Under the pieces are notes generated by a model that worked only from the letters and a program-made list of their open reading frames with translations, did no database searches and had not been told where the DNA came from. 64,000 bases of DNA from an uncultured bacterium. GTDB lineage: Bacteria > Bacteroidota > Bacteroidia > Bacteroidales > UBA932. The stretch is taken from contig CASGCS010000017.1 in the NCBI GenBank assembly GCA_949300025.1, positions 1 through 64,000 of the forward strand, given 5' to 3'. Made by a program: the position numbers and the translations under genes. Shown one piece after another: positions 39,294 through 47,852 of the stretch (the first letter of the stretch is position 1; every line of letters starts with the position of its first letter).

Positions 39294-41942
39294 TTAGAAC
39301 AGGGTGGGGGAATCGTCGTAATCCATCTCGGCACCGGTGTTTTCAGCAGCCTGTCTCTCCTCTTCATTCAGGCTCCTGCTTTCCATTGCAGCAGCCTCCT
39401 GCACATCGAGCGGTTCTATGAATTCTATTGCAGAAACCTGGAACGAGGTGGCCCTTTTCCCTTTTGCCCTGAATCCCTTTTTTGCAATGAATTCTGCTAC
39501 GTTTATGATTTCGGGCTCCCTCTTCTGGTTCTTGCCTCCGAATGTAATCATTATCCTGGGCAGTACATCTTCCGAAAATGAGACGAACCTGCTGCCTTCA
39601 GCCTGGGAGATGAACGGGACGGGCATCTCGTTCGGCTCAAAAGAGCATCTTTTGATATAATAGCTTTCAGATTCTCCGTCGAAATATACAATGCTGTAGA
39701 CCTTCCGGGAATCGAATTTCTCTATTTTTTCTATTTCGCCCTGATAGCGGTTGCTCAAATCGAAATTTGTTGTGCAGTATGTGCCGTCCTTGAAAATGGC
39801 CAGAATCCTGTCGCCGTCCTGGAATTCTCCGAGAAACTCTCCGTGTTTTTCCTCGTTCAGCCTGTTTATGTCACGGTCGAACCAGATTGGCTTGCCTCCA
39901 ATTGTGGAGATGCCTTTGGATTTAAGCTGTATCTTGTGGACAGGGTTCTTTGTGAGTATGTTGCCCATGGAATTCCTGCCTTTCACCGCAATGGAGGCAA
40001 AATCGAATTCGAATATGAGCTTTTTCAACTTCGGACGCGGTTTGAGGAATACTTTCAGCACTTCGGCCTCACCGTTGGGGTTCGCAGATAACCAGAGTAC
40101 CTGCGAGTCAGGTTTGCCAGATGTGAGGTCATACTCCTTGTCGCGGGTTGCGCTGGTTACAGAAAAACGCTTTACGTATGTAATACCGTTTCTGCCGTCG
40201 CGATATGCCGCGTTGTAGATTGTGCGGGTGTCGTTCTTTACAAAGACCCCGGCATGTATTATGTTCTTCCCGACAAAGGCCTTGTCTGATACTTTGGTAA
40301 TGGTGTATTTTCCGTTTTTAAGGAAGACTATTATGTCGTCTATGTCGGAACATTCGCATACATATTCCGCGTTTTCGTCTTTTTTGAGCGCCATGCCCAC
40401 GAACCCCTCGCTTCTGTTTATGTAAAGTTTTGCGTTCGCCACGGCAACTTTTGTGGCTTCAATGGTCTCGAAGTTGCAGATTTCAGTGAGTCTGGGATAT
40501 TTGCTGCCATACTTTTTCTTGAGATTGCGATAGTAGGCAATGGTATACTCCACTATGGCGGCAAGGTCTGAAGAGACTTGCGCAATCTGGCTCTCTATGG
40601 CCGCAAGTTTGTCATTCACCTCTTTTACATCGAATTTCGATATTTTTCTTACAGGCCTCTCCACCAGTTTGATTATGTCGTCCATTACAATGGGCTGCCT
40701 TACCACATTCTGGTATTCGAGCATTTTGCGGTATATCCGCTGCAACTGCTCTTCCCATGTCACCGCATCCTGCTCCAGCATGCGGTAAACCTTGTTTTCA
40801 AAGAAAATCTTCTCCAACGAGCAGTAGTGCCATTCCCTGTTGAGTTCGTCGAGCCTTATCTCCAACTCCTGCCTGAGCAGTTCTTTCGTATGCTCTGTAT
40901 TGTATTTGAGAATCTGGTCCACTCCCATGAAGTGGGGGCGCTTGTCCATTATCACGCAGCCGTTGGGAGAGATGGAAATCTCACAGTCGGTAAAGGCGTA
41001 GAGGGCGTCTATTGTCTTGTCGGGAGATATGTCGTTGGGCAGTGTAATTATGATTTCGGCATGCTGTGCCGTGTTGTCGTCTATCTTCCTGATTTTTATC
41101 TTGCCCTTGTCGTTGGCTTTTATTATGCTTTCTATCAGCGACTCCGTTGTCTTTCCGTATGGAATCTCCGTTATGGCGAGAGTCTTTTTGTCTATCTTCT
41201 CTATTTTTGCCCTCACCTTTACCACGCCTCCGCGCAGCCCCTTGTTGTAGCGGGAGCAATCAGCCAGACCTCCTGTCGGAAAATCTGGATAGAGTTCAAA
41301 CTCTTCTCCCTTGAGGTATGCAATGGAGGCATCTATCAGTTCGTTGAAATTGTGAGGAAGTATTTTTGAGGCCAGTCCGACAGCTATACCCTCCACACCC
41401 TGGGCCAGCAGCAGCGGAAATTTTATGGGAAGGTTTACAGGTTCCGGCTTGCGCCCGTCATACGAGTTCATCCACTCCGTTGTCTTTGGGTTGAATGCAA
41501 CCTCGTTTGCGAATTTGCTGAGCCGGGCCTCTATGTATCTTGGTGCAGCGGCACAGTCTCCGGTAAGGATGTTTCCCCAGTTTCCCTGGCAATCTATAAG
41601 CAGGTCTTTCTGTCCCATCTGCACAAGGGCGTCTCCAATGGAGGAATCTCCATGCGGGTGGTATTGCATGGTCTGCCCCACGATATTGGCCACCTTGTTC
41701 AGTTTGCCGTCGTCTATCTGTTTCATGGCGTGAAGAATGCGCCTCTGTACGGGCTTCAGCCCGTCTGAAATGTGGGGAACCGCCCTTTCAAGTATTACAT
41801 ACGAAGCATAGTCCAGGAACCAGTCCTGATACATGCCTGTAAGCTTGTACTTGTTGCCGCCCTCCTGGATAAGCCTGTCGAATTTCCCGTTTGATGAAGC
41901 AGATTCCTGCTCCTGAGTCTGCTGAAAAATGTCTTCTGCCAT
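39294..41942 (-). CDS. parC: DNA topoisomerase IV / gyrase type A subunit (ParC-like)
   Basis: DNA-cutting subunit of a type IIA topoisomerase, 882 residues. The winged-helix domain has HPHGDSSIGDALVQMGQ (Ser100 and Asp104 sit at the quinolone-linked positions of GyrA Ser83/Asp87, both unchanged) and the catalytic Tyr136 in APRYIEAR. A coiled-coil arm and a C-terminal blade domain follow; I do not see the QRRGGKG-type GyrA box, which favours decatenase (ParC) over gyrase. The B subunit gene is not in the window. A minus-strand TATCTTTG (41979-41986) lies in the gap after era and is a likely promoter. ParC versus a second GyrA is the remaining doubt. Confidence 0.85.
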   Translation of the reverse strand: MAEDIFQQTQEQESASSNGKFDRLIQEGGNKYKLTGMYQDWFLDYASYVILERAVPHISDGLKPVQRRILHAMKQIDDGKLNKVANIVGQTMQYHPHGDSSIGDALVQMGQKDLLIDCQGNWGNILTGDCAAAPRYIEARLSKFANEVAFNPKTTEWMNSYDGRKPEPVNLPIKFPLLLAQGVEGIAVGLASKILPHNFNELIDASIAYLKGEEFELYPDFPTGGLADCSRYNKGLRGGVVKVRAKIEKIDKKTLAITEIPYGKTTESLIESIIKANDKGKIKIRKIDDNTAQHAEIIITLPNDISPDKTIDALYAFTDCEISISPNGCVIMDKRPHFMGVDQILKYNTEHTKELLRQELEIRLDELNREWHYCSLEKIFFENKVYRMLEQDAVTWEEQLQRIYRKMLEYQNVVRQPIVMDDIIKLVERPVRKISKFDVKEVNDKLAAIESQIAQVSSDLAAIVEYTIAYYRNLKKKYGSKYPRLTEICNFETIEATKVAVANAKLYINRSEGFVGMALKKDENAEYVCECSDIDDIIVFLKNGKYTITKVSDKAFVGKNIIHAGVFVKNDTRTIYNAAYRDGRNGITYVKRFSVTSATRDKEYDLTSGKPDSQVLWLSANPNGEAEVLKVFLKPRPKLKKLIFEFDFASIAVKGRNSMGNILTKNPVHKIQLKSKGISTIGGKPIWFDRDINRLNEEKHGEFLGEFQDGDRILAIFKDGTYCTTNFDLSNRYQGEIEKIEKFDSRKVYSIVYFDGESESYYIKRCSFEPNEMPVPFISQAEGSRFVSFSEDVLPRIMITFGGKNQKREPEIINVAEFIAKKGFRAKGKRATSFQVSAIEFIEPLDVQEAAAMESRSLNEEERQAAENTGAEMDYDDSPTLF

Positions 41943-42004
41943 TTACCGGATTGTGTTATGGATTCAAAATTCGCATGGCAAAGATACGAAAAATCGGAAC
42001 TTTC

Positions 42005-42901
42005 CTACTGGATATACCCGAATCTTTTGAGTTCCCTCTTGTTTTCGCGCCAGGCAGGGTCTACCTTCACAAACATTTTCAGAAATACCTTTTTTTCAAA
42101 GAATTTTTCCATGTCTTTTCTGGCCTGTACTCCCACCCGTTTGAGCGCTAATCCTTTAGGCCCTATGATTATTCCTTTCTGGGATTCTCTCATGACATTG
42201 ATGACGGCCTCTATCCTGTATATGTCATCATCTTCCTTGAAATTTTCAATTACCACTTCGGTACAGTACGGAATCTCTTTCTGGTAGTTGAGCAATATTT
42301 TTTCCCTTATTATCTCAGAGGCAAAAAAGCGCAGGCTTCTGTCTGTAAATACGTCGCGGTCGTACCATGCGTGCTGGTGCGGAAGCAGTTCCAGAATTTT
42401 GTCCAGAATACTCTTTACGTTGAATCTGTTCTGGGCGGAGATAGGGATTATCGTAGCTTTCGGAAGGAGTTCCCTCCACATCTGTACAATCTCCTCCAGT
42501 TTCTTCTGGTCTGTCAGGTCTATCTTGTTTATTGCAAGTATGACGGGAGATTCCACTTTCCGGAGCCTCTCTATGTATTCCATGTTCTTGTCGGCCTTTT
42601 CGACCACATCCGTTACATAGAGGATAATGTCTGCATCGCCTATGGCCGTATCCACAAACTGCATCATGCTCTCCTGCAGCATATACTGCGGCTTGAGGAT
42701 TCCGGGTGTGTCGGAAAAGACAATCTGGTAGTCGTCTCCGTTGAGGATGCCCATTATCCTGTGCCTGGTTGTCTGTGCCTTGGCTGTGACAATGGAGAGT
42801 TTCTCACCCAGAATGCAGTTCATCAGGGTGGATTTGCCGACATTGGGATTCCCGATGATGTTTACGAACCCCGCACGGGTTATTGTGTCGCCGCTATTCA
42901 T
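42005..42901 (-). CDS. era: GTPase Era
   Basis: Binds the 3' end of 16S rRNA and checks small-subunit maturation. 298 residues: G1 GNPNVGKST (about 17-25), switch TTRHRIMG, G3 DTPG, G4 NKID, and a C-terminal KH RNA-binding domain with GIIIGPKGLALKRVGVQAR. The start ATG overlaps the stop of the upstream pseudouridine synthase gene in ATGAATAG (eight bases), pointing to translational coupling of two ribosome-assembly factors. Confidence 0.96.
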   Translation of the reverse strand: MNSGDTITRAGFVNIIGNPNVGKSTLMNCILGEKLSIVTAKAQTTRHRIMGILNGDDYQIVFSDTPGILKPQYMLQESMMQFVDTAIGDADIILYVTDVVEKADKNMEYIERLRKVESPVILAINKIDLTDQKKLEEIVQMWRELLPKATIIPISAQNRFNVKSILDKILELLPHQHAWYDRDVFTDRSLRFFASEIIREKILLNYQKEIPYCTEVVIENFKEDDDIYRIEAVINVMRESQKGIIIGPKGLALKRVGVQARKDMEKFFEKKVFLKMFVKVDPAWRENKRELKRFGYIQ

Positions 42902-43856
42902 AAGCCCCCATTTTCAGCATTGCAATTTCGCTCTCTTCAAGGAAACGCCATTGTCCTCTTCTGAGATTTTTCTTGGTGAGTCCGGCAAAGTAGACTCTGT
43001 CGAGTTTCTTTATCTTATATCCCAAATGTTCGAACATCCTTCTGATAATGCGGTTTCTGCCGGAATGAATCTCAACCCCCACCTGGGTTTCGTCATTATC
43101 GATATATGATATGCTGTCTGCCTTTATGAAACCGTCTTCCAGCTCTATGCCGCCAAGCAGCGCTGCCATGTCTGTGCCCTTGAGCCTTTTGTTGAGGAAT
43201 ACATGGTAGATTTTCTTCTTCTGGTATGAGGGGTGCATGAGCTTGTCTGCAAGATCGCCGTCGTTGGTGAGCAGAAGCACGCCTGTCGTAGCCTTGTCCA
43301 GTCTTCCTACAGGGAAAACCCTTGCAGTACATTTGTTCTTTACCAGACCCACCACAGTATCTTTTGCATGAGGGTCGCTGACAGTGGTTACAAAATCCTT
43401 GGGCTTGTTCATGACAATGTATACTTTCTCCTCGTTGCGGATGGCCTCGCCATTGAATTTTACAATGTCGCCGGGGTATACCTTCGTGCCAAGTTCGGTT
43501 ATAATCTTGTCGTTGATTGAGACAAGCCCCGTGGAGATGTATGTGTCAGCCTCTCTTCTGGAGCATAGTCCGCTGTTTGCAATATATTTGTTGAGCCTTA
43601 TGCCCTCGCTGTCGTTTGCTGCCGCCTGCTTTTCAGATTTCCTTACAGGCTTTGCCGCTCTTGCAGGTCTTGACATTCCGGCCTCTTTCGCGGTTCTTGT
43701 CTTTTTTGCCGGCTCACGTCTTCCTGCCGTTATTTTCTCTTTATCCCATGCAAAGGCTCTCTTTTCTCTCTTTTCAGTTCTTGCGCCTTCTCTGTCTCTG
43801 TTTGAACCATATTTCCTCCCGGATGATGGTCTGCTGGATTTTGCGGTATTTTTCAT
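42894..43856 (-). CDS. RsuA/RluB-family rRNA pseudouridine synthase with long basic N terminus
   Basis: Turns a specific rRNA uridine into pseudouridine. Residues 1-85 are an Arg/Lys/Ala-rich, likely disordered tail; residues 86-130 form an S4 RNA-binding domain (IRLNKYIANSGLCSRREAD); the catalytic domain has VGRLDKATTGVLLLTNDGD with catalytic Asp187 and RNRIIRRMFEHLGY near the end. The basic tail is an addition to the usual 230-250 residue enzyme and probably adds RNA affinity. RluB (23S) is the better guess than RsuA (16S), but the target is not certain. A minus-strand TAAATTTG at 43876-43883 is a possible promoter. Confidence 0.9.
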   Translation of the reverse strand: MKNTAKSSRPSSGRKYGSNRDREGARTEKREKRAFAWDKEKITAGRREPAKKTRTAKEAGMSRPARAAKPVRKSEKQAAANDSEGIRLNKYIANSGLCSRREADTYISTGLVSINDKIITELGTKVYPGDIVKFNGEAIRNEEKVYIVMNKPKDFVTTVSDPHAKDTVVGLVKNKCTARVFPVGRLDKATTGVLLLTNDGDLADKLMHPSYQKKKIYHVFLNKRLKGTDMAALLGGIELEDGFIKADSISYIDNDETQVGVEIHSGRNRIIRRMFEHLGYKIKKLDRVYFAGLTKKNLRRGQWRFLEESEIAMLKMGAYE

Positions 43857-43934
43857 CTTATGTAGAATTTCGCCGCAAATTTATGCCAATAACAAATAAA
43901 TTCCTATTTTTACAACTCATTTTTCTTTAGGGAT

Positions 43935-45191
43935 ATGTCTGTGTCATTTAGATTTTCGCCGTTGTTGAGGGAGAATGTGAGTGTTGCTTTGAAATCTATT
44001 GTAAGTAACAGACTCAGGTCATCTCTCACCATAATCATCATTGCCATAGGAATTACCTCTCTCATAGGTATCCTGACAGCCATAGATGCATTTACAAAAG
44101 AGATTGAAAGCAGTTTCGAGCAGATGGGGACAAATTCTTTTGAAATATCCCGCAACTACTATTCAACTGCTTCTTCGGAACGCAAACGGGTGATAAACCG
44201 GAGGGAACTGTCGTATTATCAGGCCAGGGAGTTCAAGGATGAGTTTGATGTGCCTGCAACTGTCGCACTGTATGCCGTAATATCTTATTCGGCAACTGTA
44301 AAATACGGTTCTGAAAGCACCAGCCCCAATGTCATGCTGACAGCCGTGGATGAAGATTATATAGATTATTCAAACTTTTCGATAGCTCAGGGCAGAAATT
44401 TTACGGAGAGCGATGTGGAGAGCGGGATTTACGTATGTATAATCGGGAACGGTGTCGCTGAGAGGCTTTTCGGAAACGCTTCGCCGCTGGAAAAGGTCGT
44501 GACGGTTTCGGGAATCAGGTTCCGCGTGATAGGTGTGCCGCGCAGCATGGGCGCGACATTCAGCGGCGGAATAGACAACAGCGTACTGATTCCCGTCCAG
44601 TGTGCACGCGGTTATTTTATAAATGACAACACTTCGTTTACAATCGGGATAAAACCTGACTCCAAAGTTGCAGACATGGAGCAGGTTTACGACAGGGCCG
44701 AGCAGCTTTTCCGTTCTGTAAGACGGCTCTCTCCGGCGGATGCAAGCGATTTCAGAATATCTAAGAACGATGCAATAATATCTGATTTCAAGAGTATAAC
44801 GGGAACTGTTACCGGCATTGCGGTGGCTATAGGACTTATAACTCTTCTTGGTGCGGCTGTCGGGCTTATGAATATAATGCTTATATCGGTAAAGGAGAGG
44901 ATTGCCGAGATTGGAACGCGGCGTGCCATAGGCGCTTCGGCAAGGATGATAAAGCAGCAATTTTTGCTGGAGTCTGTGATTATCAGCGAAATTGGTTGCG
45001 TTGCCGGGATTGTGCTGGGAGTCCTTGCAGGCAACGGTGTGGCGGCAATAATGGGCGGTGCTTTTGTTGTGCCCTGGGCAAGAATGCTCTTTGCTGTAAT
45101 CCTGTGCATAGCGGTAGGTGTTCTTTCGGGCTATATCCCTGCAGTGCGGGCATCGAAACTGGACCCCATAGAATCTTTGCGTCATGAGTAG
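43935..45191 (+). CDS. MacB-like ABC transporter permease (FtsX family)
   Basis: A 418-residue inner membrane protein of the MacB/LolC/FtsX type: one N-terminal helix (about 27-48) after a cytosolic start with ALKSIVSNRLRSSLT, a large periplasmic MacB domain (about 50-285), and three C-terminal helices with IMLISVKERIAEIGTRRAIGA, the usual coupling segment, ending in RASKLDPIESLRHE. Such proteins move signals, peptides or lipids using a separate ATPase. No ATPase gene lies beside it, so the partner must be elsewhere. It overlaps the next gene by eight bases (ATGAGTAG). Confidence 0.88.
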   Translation: MSVSFRFSPLLRENVSVALKSIVSNRLRSSLTIIIIAIGITSLIGILTAIDAFTKEIESSFEQMGTNSFEISRNYYSTASSERKRVINRRELSYYQAREFKDEFDVPATVALYAVISYSATVKYGSESTSPNVMLTAVDEDYIDYSNFSIAQGRNFTESDVESGIYVCIIGNGVAERLFGNASPLEKVVTVSGIRFRVIGVPRSMGATFSGGIDNSVLIPVQCARGYFINDNTSFTIGIKPDSKVADMEQVYDRAEQLFRSVRRLSPADASDFRISKNDAIISDFKSITGTVTGIAVAIGLITLLGAAVGLMNIMLISVKERIAEIGTRRAIGASARMIKQQFLLESVIISEIGCVAGIVLGVLAGNGVAAIMGGAFVVPWARMLFAVILCIAVGVLSGYIPAVRASKLDPIESLRHE

Positions 45192-45696
45192 AGCCTGCCG
45201 TTTCCGCTGGAGCCGGAATGTAATGTTTATAACTGCCGTGTGCCTTCTTCTTATGGCGGGTGGCATCTGGATTGTTGCGGTGCAGCAAATACCGCAATGG
45301 TGGGGAGTCCTTTTCAAGTCTGCGGTAATTGGAGGAATTTTTCTTGCAGTGGGATATAGCGTGACTCTGATTCCATTGGAACTTAAATGGGATTCATCCC
45401 GAATCAGAATCACAAGGCTCTTCTCAAGCACGGTCATACCTCTGGCAGAGGTCAGACAGGTGAAAAAATTTCCGTATGCCTCTGTGGAAAGTTCCATCCG
45501 CACATGCGGCAGCGGCGGAATGTTCGGATTTCTCGGACATTTCAAAAATGAGGAGGTGGGGCGTTATGTCATGTATGCTACGGAACTGGATAATTTAGTT
45601 ATGGTCAAAACTGCAGGTAAGACATATGTATTCAGTTGCGTGGTACGGGAAGAGTTTATATCAGACATAAGAGAGTATCTGGCAAACGAAGTTTAA
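45184..45696 (+). CDS. Two-helix membrane protein with bacterial PH-like domain
   Basis: A 170-residue protein of unknown role. Two membrane helices (about 13-35 and 42-62) are followed by a soluble domain (about 67-170) whose pattern of strands and end helix (LKWDSSRIRITRLFSSTVIP; later VKTAGKTYVFSCVVREEFIS) resembles bacterial PH-like domains. Its ATG lies inside the end of the MacB-like permease gene, so the two are translationally coupled and the protein may belong to that transporter. The domain call is by pattern only. Confidence 0.6.
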   Translation: MSRACRFRWSRNVMFITAVCLLLMAGGIWIVAVQQIPQWWGVLFKSAVIGGIFLAVGYSVTLIPLELKWDSSRIRITRLFSSTVIPLAEVRQVKKFPYASVESSIRTCGSGGMFGFLGHFKNEEVGRYVMYATELDNLVMVKTAGKTYVFSCVVREEFISDIREYLANEV

Positions 45697-45702
45697 ATTT
45701 TT

Positions 45703-45733
45703 TTTGCAGAATTGAAAATATTGCATACATTTG
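45703..45733 (+). promoter_or_regulatory. Promoter of tRNA-Val
   Basis: TTTG (45703-45706), 19 bases, TACATTTG (45726-45733): full consensus. The next bases CAGTCC equal those after the tRNA-Thr promoter at 19841. Confidence 0.75.
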
Positions 45734-45843
45734 CAGTCCCGAAAGGGGAGAGTTCTTTTTGAAAAGACAGGAGCGTACTATGTTACGTGACTGTCGCCTG
45801 AATGAAGTTTGACGCAGTAATTGGCAAAAAGAAACGAGAAGAG
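45734..45843 (+). promoter_or_regulatory. Structured ~100-base leader of tRNA-Val with boxA-like element
   Basis: The leader starts with CAGTCCC, has GTTCTTTTTG (45752-45761) at the position of the boxA-like GTTCTTTT of the other tRNA operon, and can fold: TTCTTTTTG (45753-45761) with CAAAAAGAA (45825-45833) as an outer 9-bp stem, GACAG (45766-45770) with CTGTC (45791-45795), and CGTA (45774-45777) with TACG (45784-45787). It could be a mere processing leader or a small RNA cut from the precursor. Confidence 0.4.
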
Positions 45844-45918
45844 GGGAGCATAGCTCAGTTGGTTTAGAGCATCTGCCTTACAAGCAGAGGGTCGGGGGTT
45901 CGACTCCCTCTGCTCCCA
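45844..45918 (+). tRNA. tRNA-Val (anticodon TAC)
   Basis: GGGAGCA pairs with TGCTCCC; anticodon stem TCTGC/GCAGA encloses CTTACAA, anticodon TAC. T arm is GGTTCGACTCC. Discriminator A; CCA is not encoded. Single-gene transcript with its own promoter and terminator. Confidence 0.96.
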
Positions 45919-45921
45919 CAA

Positions 45922-45958
45922 ACAAATAGAAAGCATCGGAAGATGCTTTTTTTATTTG
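45922..45958 (+). terminator. Terminator after tRNA-Val
   Basis: AAGCATC (45931-45937) and GATGCTT (45942-45948) pair around GGAA, with a T-run to 45953; the arms extend outward as CAAATA and TATTTG. Confidence 0.85.
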
Positions 45959-45960
45959 TC

Positions 45961-45988
45961 GTATTTCAAAGAAATACCTTTATTGTCC
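45961..45988. repeat. Direct repeat with dyad, copy 1
   Basis: GTATTTC-AAA-GAAATAC (45961-45977) is a perfect inverted repeat followed by CTTTATTGTCC. A near copy is at 46080-46106. The bases between the copies (45989-46079) contain no gene and one -7 box. Confidence 0.6.
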
Positions 45989-46069
45989 AGCCCTTTACGG
46001 GCGGGTGCTCCTTTCAGTCGCAGTCCCTGCAGGACTTTATTATTGTCAGTGCACCACGGACACCCTCTT

Positions 46070-46077
46070 TACGTTTG
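46070..46077 (+). promoter_or_regulatory. -7 box before the CatA-like gene
   Basis: TACGTTTG fits TAnnTTTG, 52 bases before the ATG at 46129. A TTGT about 23 bases upstream is poorly spaced. The second dyad copy begins three bases downstream, about where transcription would start. Confidence 0.4.
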
Positions 46078-46079
46078 CG

Positions 46080-46106
46080 GTATTTCAAGAAATATCCATA
46101 TTGTCC
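46080..46106. repeat. Direct repeat with dyad, copy 2
   Basis: GTATTTCAAGAAATATCC followed by ATATTGTCC repeats the 45961-45988 element with few changes. It lies just downstream of the -7 box, a place where a bound repressor would block transcription of the CatA-like gene. Confidence 0.55.
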
Positions 46107-46128
46107 CGAATAGAATAATAAATTCAAA

Positions 46129-46758
46129 ATGAAAGAGATAGATCCAATGAAGACATCCCGTGCATATGCATTCGAGATGTGGATGAACGCCCCTATGCCC
46201 ATGGTTACCTTTTTCAGGACGCTCGATGTATCCGCGCTGGTCAAAGCCGGCAAAAAAAGAGGCCTGAAATTCAATATGCTGATGTGCTGGTGTATTGGAA
46301 AGGCGGCAAGCGGAATCAAGGAATTTTATATGTTGCCTGTGGGCAAAAGACTGATTCAATATGACAGAATCGCTGTCAATACCATTGTTGCCGACAGCAG
46401 GGGAGAGGTAAGCTCCTGCGATATTCCCTTTTCAGAGGATTTGCAGCGGTTTAACGACGATTATCTGAAATTGACGGCCCGGGTGGCGGAAAGTTGCCGG
46501 AATCATGATCTGACCGACAGCATGGTGATAGGCACGTCGGCTTTGGCTCAATATGACATTGACGGCGCGGTGGGGATGTACAGCGGAATATTCAACAACC
46601 CGTTCCTGATTTGGGGCAGATACAGGCGGCATCTGTGGAAAAAAAGTCTGACAGTGTCGTTCCAGTTTCACCATACCCAGATGGATGGGGCGCATGCGGC
46701 AAAATTTCTCGACACTCTTCAGAAAAATATCTCCGCTATTTCCTCTTTCTATAGGTAA
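46129..46758 (+). CDS. CatA-like O-acetyltransferase (chloramphenicol acetyltransferase family)
   Basis: A 209-residue cytosolic protein of the trimeric chloramphenicol acetyltransferase fold. The active-site motif HHxxxDG is present as HHTQMDG at 181-187, preceded by the family-typical SLTVSFQF strand; the N-terminal part has RAYAFEMWMNAP and MPMVTFF. True resistance enzymes and uncharacterised relatives share these marks, so chloramphenicol as substrate is uncertain. The gene lies tail-to-tail with a TetR-controlled efflux operon and overlaps its last gene by 23 bases. Two dyad repeats sit in its promoter region. Confidence 0.8.
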   Translation: MKEIDPMKTSRAYAFEMWMNAPMPMVTFFRTLDVSALVKAGKKRGLKFNMLMCWCIGKAASGIKEFYMLPVGKRLIQYDRIAVNTIVADSRGEVSSCDIPFSEDLQRFNDDYLKLTARVAESCRNHDLTDSMVIGTSALAQYDIDGAVGMYSGIFNNPFLIWGRYRRHLWKKSLTVSFQFHHTQMDGAHAAKFLDTLQKNISAISSFYR

Positions 46759-47845
46759 AGGCTGCAATTATGCAGAAAAAAACAGCAAATCCTGTCAGTG
46801 AGGCATATTGTGTCCAAAGGTCAGCTATGGTAGCCCCTTTCAGATAAACCGAACGCATGATTTCTATAAAGTAGCGTGGAGGAATGGCGTAGGTGATGCA
46901 CTGCGCCCATCGGGGCATGGAGGCAATGGGCGTGAACAGTCCGCTCATCAACTGGAATATGACAATGAAAGCAAACATAAGGAAAATGCTTTGCAGAATG
47001 GTGGCAGACTTGTTGGCAATGAATACCCCTAATCCCGACATAACGAGACTGAACAGGGCTGCTGCAAAATAAATGTTTACAATACTGCCTTCCGGTACAA
47101 GCCTGTATACCAGCCATCCTATAAGCATTCCGACTGTCACGACCAGTATTCCGACAACCCAATAAGGTATCAGTTTTGACAAGATGAATTCCAACCTTCC
47201 GACTGGTGTAACGTTCATGGCTTCAATGGTTCCTGTTTCTTTCTCGCTGACAAGGTTGAGAGCGGGCAAAAAACCGCAAATGATAATGAGCAGCACTACC
47301 ATGAGGGCCGGTATCATATAGTTACGGAAGTTGAGAGTCGGATTATATAAATTTACCGTGGAGGATTCCCGTGCAGACAGGCTGACACCTTGCTCTGCCT
47401 GCCAATGCGCGATTGTATTAGCCATAGAGATTGTGGCGTATTGTGTGCCGAGTGTGCCTTTGGTCGCGTTTACGCCGTTCGCTTTAATGCTCAGTTCTGG
47501 CTTCTTGCCGTTGGTCAGGTCTTTTTGGTAATCTTTTGGGATGGTGACAATGGCATCGGCCTCGCCCTCCTCTACCTGTCGGAACGCTTCATCATAAGTG
47601 AAATAGCAGCCTGTTACGGACAGGTATTCCGATGCATCCATGTCTGATGTCATCCGCCGCGATAATTCCGTCCGGTCATTATCTACCACGGCCACTTCCA
47701 CGTTCTTAACGTCAAGTGTCGTCACAAGTGGAATAATCATCATGACCAGGATGGGCATGGCTATTATTAGACGCGGTATAACCGGATTTCGTTTTATCAG
47801 CGTCACTTCTTTCCTGAGCAGTATCTTCAATATCCTTGCATTCAT
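46736..47845 (-). CDS. ABC-2 type efflux permease, second subunit (YbhR-like)
   Basis: A 369-residue permease: one N-terminal helix (about 22-42), a large periplasmic domain (to about 170) and five C-terminal helices, with the ABC-2 sequence SEKETGTIEAMNVTPVGRLEFILSKL split over the loop. It is the last gene of the efflux operon, starts seven bases after its sister permease, and should form the membrane channel with it. The 3' end overlaps the converging CatA-like gene by 23 bases. Compared with E. coli it corresponds to YbhR. Confidence 0.88.
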   Translation of the reverse strand: MNARILKILLRKEVTLIKRNPVIPRLIIAMPILVMMIIPLVTTLDVKNVEVAVVDNDRTELSRRMTSDMDASEYLSVTGCYFTYDEAFRQVEEGEADAIVTIPKDYQKDLTNGKKPELSIKANGVNATKGTLGTQYATISMANTIAHWQAEQGVSLSARESSTVNLYNPTLNFRNYMIPALMVVLLIIICGFLPALNLVSEKETGTIEAMNVTPVGRLEFILSKLIPYWVVGILVVTVGMLIGWLVYRLVPEGSIVNIYFAAALFSLVMSGLGVFIANKSATILQSIFLMFAFIVIFQLMSGLFTPIASMPRWAQCITYAIPPRYFIEIMRSVYLKGATIADLWTQYASLTGFAVFFCIIAAFTYRKRK

Positions 47846-47852
47846 GCCTCTT

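Noticed and set aside
39294..41942. Calling the topoisomerase subunit GyrA
   Set aside because: The GyrA-box needed for negative supercoiling was not seen in the C-terminal part, so ParC-like is the safer name.
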